A DNA stretch of 64,000 nt from Lentihominibacter butyricus. GTDB lineage: Bacteria; Bacillota; Clostridia; Peptostreptococcales; Anaerovoracaceae. The notes below the pieces were generated by a model that did not search any database, had not been told where the DNA came from, and was given only the letters and a program-made list of their open reading frames with translations. Position numbers and translations under genes: made by a program. Where the stretch lies: positions 62,001-126,000 of the forward strand of contig NZ_JAOQJP010000001.1 in assembly GCF_025567305.1 (NCBI RefSeq). Direction: 5' to 3'. Position 1 is the first letter of the stretch; every line of letters starts with the position of its first letter. This document shows positions 45,437-52,636 of this stretch, one piece after another.

Positions 45437-46744
45437 ATGAATACTGTAGATATCATAATAAAAAAGAGAGACGGCAGAGAGCTTTCGGAGGATGAGATCA
45501 GGTACATCGTGGATGGATACACGTCAGGAGCGATACCTGACTATCAGATGTCAGCATTCCTGATGGCGGTGTATTTCCGTGGAATGAATGACGAGGAGAC
45601 GATCTGCCTGACGAAGACGATGCGGGATTCAGGCGAAGTGATGGATCTGAGCGGGATCGCAGGCATCAAGGTCGACAAGCACAGCACGGGCGGCGTCGGA
45701 GACAAGACCACGCTGATCGTCGGACCGGCTGCGGCGGCATGCGGCGTGCCGGTGGCAAAGATGAGCGGACGCGGACTTGGATTCACGGGCGGGACGATAG
45801 ACAAGCTCGGAGCGATACCGGGATTCCATGTCGCGATGGCGTACGAGGATTTCGTGAAGCAGGTCAACAGCACAGGCATTGCTGTGACTGGTCAGACCGG
45901 TCATATCGCACCTGCCGACAAGAAGATATATGCGCTCAGGGACGTCACGGGGACTGTGGATAATCTGAGCCTGATAACATCGAGCATCATGAGCAAGAAG
46001 CTTGCAGCGGGTTCTGATGCGATACTTCTCGATGTAAAGTGCGGCAGCGGCGCGTTCATGAAAACGGAGCAGGACGCTCGAAGACTTGCTGAGCTGATGG
46101 TGAAGATCGGCAGTGCGGCAGGCAAGGAGACGGTCGCTGTCATCACGGATATGGATCAGCCTCTCGGCCGCGCGGTCGGAAATGCGCTTGAGGTCAGAGA
46201 GGCGATACAGGTACTGAAGAATGAAGGTCCTGATGATATCACGGAGCTTTCTGTAAAGCTTGCAGGTACCATGGTCTATCTCGGCGGCAGGGCATCGTCG
46301 CTGCAGGAGGGCGAGCAGAAAGCCGCGCAGGCGCTGAGCGACGGAAGCGCACTGCAAAAGTTCAGGGAGTTCGTGGCGGCGCAGGGCGGTGATCCGGATA
46401 TCACGGAGGATCCGGGGCTGCTTCCTTCGGCGGAGATATCGGAAGATCTGAAAGCATGGTGCGACGGGTATATAGCAGGGATGGACACGATGAGGATCGG
46501 CCTCGCGTCGCAGCACACGGGTGCAGGCCGTGAAACGAAAGATGATGAGATCGACCTTTCGGCGGGGCTTTATCTGCATAGAAAGACAGGCGAATACGTC
46601 CGCAAAGGTGATGTTATATGTACCGTTTATGGAAATGATGTGAAAAAAGTCGGCAAAGCATTGGAGGAAGTCGGCAATTCTGTTAAAATCAGAAATGATA
46701 AACCGGAACCGCAAAAACTGATAAAAGCAGTGATCACGGTTTAG
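45437..46744 (+). CDS. pdp: Pyrimidine-nucleoside phosphorylase
   Basis: 435 residues from the ATG at 45437, 10 bases behind AGGAGG (a TTG three codons earlier is too close to it). Cleaves uridine or thymidine with phosphate to base and (deoxy)ribose-1-phosphate. KHSTGGVGDKTTLIVGP, MSGRGLGFTGGTIDKL, LDVKCGSGAFM and the C-terminal domain are all clear. Immediately downstream is the micro-ORF repeat array and then a nucleoside-binding-type lipoprotein gene, suggesting a nucleoside uptake and catabolism group. Confidence 0.95.
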   Translation: MNTVDIIIKKRDGRELSEDEIRYIVDGYTSGAIPDYQMSAFLMAVYFRGMNDEETICLTKTMRDSGEVMDLSGIAGIKVDKHSTGGVGDKTTLIVGPAAAACGVPVAKMSGRGLGFTGGTIDKLGAIPGFHVAMAYEDFVKQVNSTGIAVTGQTGHIAPADKKIYALRDVTGTVDNLSLITSSIMSKKLAAGSDAILLDVKCGSGAFMKTEQDARRLAELMVKIGSAAGKETVAVITDMDQPLGRAVGNALEVREAIQVLKNEGPDDITELSVKLAGTMVYLGGRASSLQEGEQKAAQALSDGSALQKFREFVAAQGGDPDITEDPGLLPSAEISEDLKAWCDGYIAGMDTMRIGLASQHTGAGRETKDDEIDLSAGLYLHRKTGEYVRKGDVICTVYGNDVKKVGKALEEVGNSVKIRNDKPEPQKLIKAVITV

Positions 46745-46750
46745 GTGAAT

Positions 46751-46971
46751 GGAACCCCGCAGGGGTGTAACCTTAATGTCGGCTGTGCCGACAAATAAAT
46801 ATATGAAACACCACGAGGGTATAACCTGATGTCATTCTTCGACTGACAAATCATAGAAACCCTAAAGGATAACCTTGATGTCAGTCTTTGACTGACAAAT
46901 ATATGAAACCCTAAAGGATAACCTTTATGTCGGCTGACGCCGACAAATATATGAAAGGAGTGTCGGTATGA
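46751..46971 (+). repeat. Four-unit tandem repeat, each unit with a ribosome site, a micro-ORF and hairpins
   Basis: Units start at 46751, 46805, 46856 and 46905 (periods 54, 51, 49, 48). Each holds a purine-rich site (AGGGG, GAGGG, AAAGGA, AAAGGA) 8-10 bases before ATGTC, opening frames of 17 (46776), 5 (46829, MSFFD), 5 (46878, MSVFD) and 14 codons (46927). The first frame's stop overlaps the second's start (TGATG), and the last frame's stop overlaps the lipoprotein start (ATGA). The codons after each ATG form a hairpin (GTCGGC/GCCGAC in units 1 and 4, GTCAGTC/GACTGAC in unit 3), so pairing is kept while sequence changes. The array fills the gap between pdp and the lipoprotein gene. Confidence 0.8.
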
Positions 46972-48044
46972 AACGGATAGTGATCAGCATACTCACAGCA
47001 GCAGTTCTCATATTTGCGATGGCTTCCTGCGGACAGAAGCAGGACAGCGGATCGAACAGCGATATGACGTGCGAAGTGGCGATGATCGCAGAAGACAGGA
47101 AAACAGATGACACGTCCTTTACACAGACGGCATGGAAGAGTGTGGAAGGATTTGCAGAGGAAAAAGGTGTGACAGCTAAGCTGTACAAGCCTGATGACGC
47201 GTCGGAAGAGGCGTATCTTTCAGCTGTGAAAAAAGCTGCAGATGACGGAGCGGGAATGATAGTGATGGCAGGCAGCGGCTTTGCTCAGGCAGTATATTCG
47301 GCGCAGTCGGCTTATCCTGATACGGACTTTCTTCTCATAGACGGTGTACCTCACGATGACAGCAGCAATTATGCCACTGCCGGGAACACTGTAAGCGTGA
47401 TCTTTGCAGAAGAGGAAGCCGGATACATGGCCGGATATGCCGCTGTCAAAGACGGATATACGAAGCTGGGATTCATAGGAGGACAGGCTCTTCCGGAGAT
47501 AAAGCGATACGGATACGGATTCGTTCAGGGAGCGGCTGCAGCTGTCGCAGAGACGGAAACGAAGGTGGAGATAGACTACAGATATGCAGGAGCATCCGAA
47601 GGCTCTGACGACGTGCAGAAGCTGGCAGCGCAGTGGTACGACGGCGGCACGGAAGTGATATTTGCATGCGGCGGATCAGTGAGCAGCTCCGTGATAAAAG
47701 CAGCCGAGAAGGCAGGCGGCAAGGTGATAGGTGCGGACTTCGATCAGAGCGGTCTGTCGGAGACTGTCATAACATCGGCATGCAAAGACACGGACACTGC
47801 AGTCACAAAAGTGCTCAGGAGCTATGAAGACGGCACTTTTGCAGGCGGAACTGCGTTCAATTATGCTGCCAGAAACAACGGCGTGAGCCTGGAAATGAAG
47901 AATTCAAGATTCAGGACATTCAGCGAAGCTGATTATAAAAAGCTTTTCAGCCAGCTGAAAAACGAAAAAGTCGAGCTCAAAAAGGATACGGCTGTAAAGT
48001 CTGTATCTGAGCTTGCAGGCGAGTGGGTAACACTCAGGGAATAG
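46968..48044 (+). CDS. BMP/Med-family substrate-binding lipoprotein
   Basis: 358 residues. Lipoprotein signal with lipobox FAMASC (Cys about 22), then a type I periplasmic-binding fold of the PnrA/TmpC/Med family, whose members bind nucleosides for ABC import or act as regulators. FLLIDGVPHDD, GYMAGYAAVKDGYTKLGFIGG and FACGGSVSSSVIKAA are typical. No nucleoside permease or ATPase gene is adjacent, so partners are elsewhere or it acts alone. GAAAGGAG lies before the ATG within the last repeat unit of the array. Confidence 0.9.
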   Translation: MKRIVISILTAAVLIFAMASCGQKQDSGSNSDMTCEVAMIAEDRKTDDTSFTQTAWKSVEGFAEEKGVTAKLYKPDDASEEAYLSAVKKAADDGAGMIVMAGSGFAQAVYSAQSAYPDTDFLLIDGVPHDDSSNYATAGNTVSVIFAEEEAGYMAGYAAVKDGYTKLGFIGGQALPEIKRYGYGFVQGAAAAVAETETKVEIDYRYAGASEGSDDVQKLAAQWYDGGTEVIFACGGSVSSSVIKAAEKAGGKVIGADFDQSGLSETVITSACKDTDTAVTKVLRSYEDGTFAGGTAFNYAARNNGVSLEMKNSRFRTFSEADYKKLFSQLKNEKVELKKDTAVKSVSELAGEWVTLRE

Positions 48045-48082
48045 ATATTTGATATAACAGGGCATGTAAATGGAGGCATGAC

Positions 48083-48733
48083 ATGAAAGCCAGAAAAACT
48101 AAAGACAGGATACTGGACACATCTATAAGATTATTCAACGAGCGGAAAGCTTCTAATGTCAGTACTGTGCAGATTTCCGCGGAAATGGGTATAAGCCCCG
48201 GCAATCTGTATTACTACTACGACAATAAAGAGGAAGTGATCCGCTATATCTGGACAGAAAGGATGAAGAGCGAGGCCGAAGCGCTTGTGGAGAAATATGC
48301 TGAAGTCAGGAGTGCAGCCGATTTTATCGAATGCATCAGAGAAGTGCTGAAGCACTGTCTTAAATACAGGTTTTTCTATACGGAACTGACTACGCTTTTT
48401 GCGAATGACAATATGCTGATAGATATGTATCGTGATCTGAAGGACAGGATCAGAGCGGCTGCGGTAGAGATGCACAAGACTCTTGTACGTGAGGATATGA
48501 CTCCTGAGCTCGATCGCGATGATATAGAGGCTGCTGCCGACAATGGTGTGGCACTGCTGGTGGGGCTCGTCATGTACTGCGATGTGATGGCAGTAGAAGG
48601 GCAGAGCATGGAAGTGTCGGCCTCAAAGGCGCTGATACGTATGGTGCGCTATATGATAATGATGAAGAGATTCGGCAGCGCGATGAGCGCGGAACTTGAG
48701 AAAGAACTTGAACGCATGCCTGCATCCGTGTGA
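48083..48733 (+). CDS. TetR/AcrR-family transcriptional regulator
   Basis: 216 residues. The N-terminal helix-turn-helix is RILDTSIRLFNERKASNVS...ISAEMGISPGNLYYYYDNKEEV; the C-terminal ligand domain resembles the firmicute TetR_C group. It follows the lipoprotein gene by 38 bases and could regulate it. Its end is convergent with the CdaR gene; a GGTATCA/TGATACC inverted repeat at 48743-48760 covers the CdaR stop but has no T run. Confidence 0.9.
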   Translation: MKARKTKDRILDTSIRLFNERKASNVSTVQISAEMGISPGNLYYYYDNKEEVIRYIWTERMKSEAEALVEKYAEVRSAADFIECIREVLKHCLKYRFFYTELTTLFANDNMLIDMYRDLKDRIRAAAVEMHKTLVREDMTPELDRDDIEAAADNGVALLVGLVMYCDVMAVEGQSMEVSASKALIRMVRYMIMMKRFGSAMSAELEKELERMPASV

Positions 48734-48746
48734 CGCGGCGCCGGTA

Positions 48747-49832
48747 TCAGCTGTGATACCAGCGGCCTGCGAGATACAGCGATATCAGATCTTTTGTTAT
48801 ACGTGGATCGAGTCCTGTGCGGTTTATGATCTTACTGATCTTATACTGCACAGTATTTTTATGTATGAAAAGCTCGCGCGCTATCGCATTTATCGAGCCG
48901 TTATTCTTGTAGTATATATTGATGAAATGGATGACGTCGTTTATCTCGTTGTCATTGCAGTTTCTGAATATCATGTCGGTGAAACGTTTTTTGTGATCGA
49001 TATCGACAGAAGCTATGATGATATCGAGGAGAAGATCATCGTACAGGTATATACCCGACGAACAGTTTCTCTTAAGGCTCATCGCTCTTCTGGCCTGACG
49101 GAAAGATTCCACTGCGGATTTGCAGTCGGGGTAGCACGTGCCTATGATGCACAGATACGCTTCCTGAGGGAACTCGCTGTTGAAGCGCGGCTCCAGGTAG
49201 TCTCTGAATTTTGCAGCTGAGTCGAAGTTTCCGATCAGCATGCCGAAGTCATTGTTGTATCCTGTGAGGATATGTGTCTTGTCTATCCTCGAATCGAGGA
49301 ACTCGCTGATGCTGTATTCCGGGTCGGAGAGGCTTATCAGTGCAGCTGTCATAGGCGAGTGAGGATCGAGGTGGTACTTTCTCAGCGTGTCGGCCAGATG
49401 ATCAGGATCGTCGAGCTCGTCGTTTATCCAGTTGCTGATGAAGAGCATGCGCGCATGCTCTTTTTTGTCTTTCTGCTGTATGGTCTCAAAATCCTTTACG
49501 AGGATCTCGGTGACTTTCTTGATTATCCTGGCATATCTGCTGGTCTCGGAAACCTCTCCGGTTATGCCGACAACGCCTATGATATTGTCGTCGGAAAAGA
49601 GCGGCAGGTTGATGCCTTTCTTGCATCCGGCGTATTCGTCATCATAGTAGACAGGCAGTTCGCGAAGATTCTCCTTTATGACAAGATGAGCGCCTTCATG
49701 GAACTGTCCCGGACGGAGCGGGTCGGTGCTGGCCATGATTATGCCGTTTTCATCCATGATATTTATATCGTAATCTATGACTGAGCTGATCTCACGTATC
49801 AGGTCAGTGGCCGTGTTCTTGCTTATTTTCAT
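48747..49832 (-). CDS. CdaR/PucR-family regulator (sugar diacid recognition type)
   Basis: 361 residues. The N-terminal diacid-recognition domain (about 1-130: SSVIDYDINIMDENGIIMAS, GVVGITGEV) is followed by a GGDEF-like middle part and a C-terminal PucR-type helix-turn-helix (INAIARELFIHKNTVQYKISKI). In E. coli CdaR responds to glycerate, glucarate or galactarate. No sugar-acid or glycerate kinase gene lies nearby, so the target is unknown. Expressed divergently from the small helical protein across a 355-base region. Confidence 0.88.
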   Translation of the reverse strand: MKISKNTATDLIREISSVIDYDINIMDENGIIMASTDPLRPGQFHEGAHLVIKENLRELPVYYDDEYAGCKKGINLPLFSDDNIIGVVGITGEVSETSRYARIIKKVTEILVKDFETIQQKDKKEHARMLFISNWINDELDDPDHLADTLRKYHLDPHSPMTAALISLSDPEYSISEFLDSRIDKTHILTGYNNDFGMLIGNFDSAAKFRDYLEPRFNSEFPQEAYLCIIGTCYPDCKSAVESFRQARRAMSLKRNCSSGIYLYDDLLLDIIIASVDIDHKKRFTDMIFRNCNDNEINDVIHFINIYYKNNGSINAIARELFIHKNTVQYKISKIINRTGLDPRITKDLISLYLAGRWYHS

Positions 49833-49912
49833 CGTTTTCCTCTCTCTGCCGCCTGTACAGGAATGCGTTCATGCAGGTCTGCAGGCAGGCTTTTACAGTT
49901 TTTTATTATGCA

Positions 49913-49988
49913 GGAAATATCGCTTTCGATATTTCCGGAATATCAACAAAAGTTCCACATGAAAATATGTGGCTAAGCCACTTTTGTT
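49913..49988 (+). repeat. Structured interspersed repeat, copy A
   Basis: 76 bases: a 10-pair hairpin (GGAAATATCG, loop CTTT, CGATATTTCC), an 8-base linker, then a larger hairpin with outer stem AACAAAAGT/ACTTTTGTT and inner stem CCACAT/ATGTGG. It differs from copy B at 7 positions. ATTATG-AGG-type flanks are also shared. Confidence 0.8.
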
Positions 49989-50001
49989 CTTTTAACAATG
50001 C

Positions 50002-50019
50002 GTTGTTATATATAACAAC
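50002..50019. promoter_or_regulatory. Perfect 18-base palindrome, operator candidate
   Basis: GTTGTTATATATAACAAC reads the same on both strands. It lies in the divergent region upstream of the CdaR-type regulator, so it could be that regulator's own site; it could equally be a small hairpin in RNA. Confidence 0.5.
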
Positions 50020-50187
50020 AAAAACTCATGCATTAGGAAATATGCATAAATAAAGCTGTTACATATAATATTATAATAAAAAAGCTCAACATCGTCAATG
50101 ACTGAATAAAATCGTCTCCGGGGGGAACGATATTCGTATAACGAAATATAACGAAGCCGGCATAAGAAAGACAGGGGGATACGGGAA

Positions 50188-50622
50188 ATGGTGGAACAGG
50201 ACACGATAAGGCTGCTGAGAGAATGCGACGCAGGCATCAAGATGGGCGTTTCGTCGATAGATGACGTATTTGAATATGTGCAGAGCGAGGATTTCAAAAA
50301 AGCGCTGAAATTCTGCAGGGGACAGCATGTGAAGCTTCAGGACGAGATACAGGTGCTTCTCGATCAGTATCACGACAGCGGCAAGGAGCCCAACATGATG
50401 GCCAAGGGCATGTCGTGGATGAAGACGAACGCTAAAATGGCGATGGACGGATCGGATCAGACTATCGCGGATCTGATGACAGACGGCTGCAACATGGGCG
50501 TGAAATCACTGAGCAGGTTTCTGAACCAGTATAAGGCAGCCGATGAAAAGTCAAAAGACATAACGAAACGACTGATAGGGCTTGAAGAAAAGCTGGTCGT
50601 CGACGCACGAAGGTTTCTGTAG
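50188..50622 (+). CDS. Small helical protein, ferritin-like four-helix type (uncharacterised)
   Basis: 144 residues, almost all predicted helix, with no signal or membrane segment. The pattern (IRLLRECDAGIKMGVSSIDDV, then a Lys/Gln-rich helix, a Met-rich MAKGMSWMKTNAKMAM stretch, and a last helix ending RRFL) is like DUF2383-type four-helix bundles, but I see no convincing di-iron Glu/His set. Function unknown. Confidence 0.7.
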   Translation: MVEQDTIRLLRECDAGIKMGVSSIDDVFEYVQSEDFKKALKFCRGQHVKLQDEIQVLLDQYHDSGKEPNMMAKGMSWMKTNAKMAMDGSDQTIADLMTDGCNMGVKSLSRFLNQYKAADEKSKDITKRLIGLEEKLVVDARRFL

Positions 50623-50706
50623 GGGACGCTGCAGAGCCTTTTACAGATACAGGCCTTCTTTTTCCTTGAAATGGAGCATACATTTAAGGAGAAAGGAGGT
50701 TTTTTA

Positions 50707-52080
50707 GTGAAGAAAAAATCAAAGCGCATGGAGAACGTGCTGACGGGCGTGCTCGTTGCAGTGCTCCTGATAGCGAGCGGATTCATGGGTATAGAGAATT
50801 TTGAACCTGTCGTCAGGCACCTGACGATAACGGACAGGAGCATGGCTGACGAAGAGGCGTCGTCAGAACGAGGCTCTGAAAAGCTCACAGCGGATGGCGG
50901 TGAGGAAAGTCTGGAAACGGCAGCTGTATCAGAAAACGCGGAGGCTGACAGTGCTGATGGAACAGGAGAAGGATCAGATGGAAACGGATCGGGCGAAAAC
51001 GGGCAGTCGCTGAAGATAGATGCAAAGTCAGCCGTGCTCATAGACGGCAGCAGCGGACGGGTGCTCTTTGCGCAGAACGAAAAGGAGCATCTGCCTCCTG
51101 CATCGGTCACAAAGGTGATGACACTGCTGCTCGTGCTTGAAGGATGTGAAAGCGGCAAGATATCGCTCGACGACAAGGTCACTGTATCAGAGCGCGCAGC
51201 ATCGATGGGAGGAAGCCAGATGTACATGGAGCCCGGCGAACAGCATACGGTGGAGGAGCTGATCAAAGGCGTCATCATGGTGAGTGCGAACGACGGCTGT
51301 GTCGCACTTTCGGAGCATCTGTGCGGCAGCGTGGAAAGCTTTGTAGAGCGCATGAACGAGCGTGCGCGTGAGCTCGGGCTCAGGGACAGCCATTTCGTCA
51401 ACACGAACGGCCTTCCTGTAGCAAATCATTACTCGTGTGCATATGATATAGGAGTGATATCCGTGGAGCTGATGAAGTTTGAAAATGCCAGACCATGGTT
51501 CACTGCGTGGCAGGAGGACATCGAAGTCGGTCTTCCGGGAAAGGAAAGCAAATGCACCCTTACGAACACAAACAAGCTGATCAGGAGCTACAGCGGAGCT
51601 ATAGGTGTAAAGACAGGTTTCACGCAGGACGCAGGGTACTGCCTTTCAGGAGCGGCGCAGAGAGATTCGACCAGGCTCATAGGCGTGGTGCTCGGATGTG
51701 AGAGCAGCAAGATCAGGTTCGCGGAAATGGCAAAGCTGCTGGATCACGGGTTTGCATGCTATGAGACGGTGCAGTTCGCGAAAAAAGGAGAGAAGATCCG
51801 GAAGATAAAAACCGAGAAGGGCGATGAGATGAAGTTCTATGCCGTGACAGAATGCAATGCGGGCGTTACCGTAGAGAAAGGTGCAAAGTCGCAGCTGAGC
51901 AGGAAAGTAAAGCTGGATAAAGGATATAAGCTTCCGCTGAAGAAAGGGAGCAGAGTCGGAACACTGGAGATATGTCAGGGAAAAGAAAAGGTGGCAGAAT
52001 ATGATCTGGTAGCCGATCGCGATGTGGATCGTGCAGATTTCATCACTACATACATCCGTCTGATGAAGAAGCTGATCTGA
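50707..52080 (+). CDS. D-alanyl-D-alanine carboxypeptidase (PBP5/DacF type)
   Basis: 457 residues from the GTG at 50707, with AAAGGAGGT 6 bases upstream; the ATG at 50671 precedes that site. An N-terminal membrane anchor (about 11-32) is followed by an acidic, low-complexity linker to about residue 105, the S11 penicillin-binding domain with SVTK (Ser133), SAN (193) and KTG (about 302-304), and a C-terminal beta domain. It trims the fifth residue of peptidoglycan stem peptides. The long linker and N-terminal anchor, with no obvious C-terminal amphipathic anchor, are a little unusual. Confidence 0.93.
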   Translation: MKKKSKRMENVLTGVLVAVLLIASGFMGIENFEPVVRHLTITDRSMADEEASSERGSEKLTADGGEESLETAAVSENAEADSADGTGEGSDGNGSGENGQSLKIDAKSAVLIDGSSGRVLFAQNEKEHLPPASVTKVMTLLLVLEGCESGKISLDDKVTVSERAASMGGSQMYMEPGEQHTVEELIKGVIMVSANDGCVALSEHLCGSVESFVERMNERARELGLRDSHFVNTNGLPVANHYSCAYDIGVISVELMKFENARPWFTAWQEDIEVGLPGKESKCTLTNTNKLIRSYSGAIGVKTGFTQDAGYCLSGAAQRDSTRLIGVVLGCESSKIRFAEMAKLLDHGFACYETVQFAKKGEKIRKIKTEKGDEMKFYAVTECNAGVTVEKGAKSQLSRKVKLDKGYKLPLKKGSRVGTLEICQGKEKVAEYDLVADRDVDRADFITTYIRLMKKLI

Positions 52081-52169
52081 AACGGCATCGGCGGTGTATG
52101 CACATATCGCAGTTACTGGTGCGGCATGTGACAAACAGCAGCGAGGAACGACAGAAGGGAGGCATCCCT

Positions 52170-52418
52170 GTGAGTGGCAGATACTGTTACCTTTTCTTTT
52201 CGGGATACTGCAGCGTGACGGAGGCATCTCAGCTTCTGGCACATAACATGATATCCAACCGCATCGTCAGAGCTCCGGCAGGGCTCGGCGGCGGATGCAG
52301 CTTTGCGGTCCTGGTAAATGCGCCGGATGAAGGTCGGAGCATAGAGCTTCTTGGCAGATCCGGCATAAATGTCGAAAGAAGCGTGCGCAGAAACACGGCG
52401 ATCTTCGGCGGCGTATAG
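52170..52418 (+). CDS. DUF3343-like small protein
   Basis: 82 residues from the GTG at 52170 behind GGGAGG; an in-frame ATG at 52098 lacks a ribosome site. YCYLFFSGYCSVTEASQLLAH and the Gly-rich GLGGGCSFAVLV loop match the DUF3343 group, proposed elsewhere to carry sulphur or selenium because of its Cys residue and neighbours; no such neighbours are present here. The Cys in GGGC is kept. Confidence 0.72.
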   Translation: MSGRYCYLFFSGYCSVTEASQLLAHNMISNRIVRAPAGLGGGCSFAVLVNAPDEGRSIELLGRSGINVERSVRRNTAIFGGV

Positions 52419-52530
52419 GCGGTTTTTACACGGCAGTTTTTGAAAATGCTGCAGAAACCGGCAAAAAATAATTTTTGAAAAAGGCTCACTGATTTTCTTT
52501 CTGCAGAAAACGATGTGATCTTTAGAAATG

Positions 52531-52568
52531 CCAAAAACGTTGACTTTTCAACGTTTTTGGTGTATAAT
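52531..52568 (+). promoter_or_regulatory. Near-consensus promoter overlapped by a perfect inverted repeat
   Basis: 52531-52560 is a perfect 12-pair inverted repeat (CCAAAAACGTTG and CAACGTTTTTGG, six-base loop). TTGACT (52540), 17 bases and TATAAT (52563) are laid over it, the repeat covering the -35 box and most of the spacer: a typical operator position. It drives the SH3/glucosaminidase gene. Confidence 0.8.
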
Positions 52569-52636
52569 CCATTAAAGATCTGCATCCTATTCATAATAAA
52601 AATAGAGGCAAAAACATGGTAAACAAGGAGGGAATT

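Larger units (their letters stand above)
49833..50187. other. Intergenic region with structured repeat and palindrome
   Basis: 355 bases without a gene between the CdaR-type gene and the small helical protein. It contains copy A of the 76-base two-hairpin repeat, a perfect palindrome at 50002-50019 (GTTGTTATATATAACAAC), and several TATAAT-like words near 50070 without a convincing -35 box. Confidence 0.6.

Noticed and set aside
46751..46971. CRISPR-like array
   Set aside because: The units are diverged over their whole length with no constant repeat and variable spacer, periods shrink from 54 to 48, and no cas gene is near.
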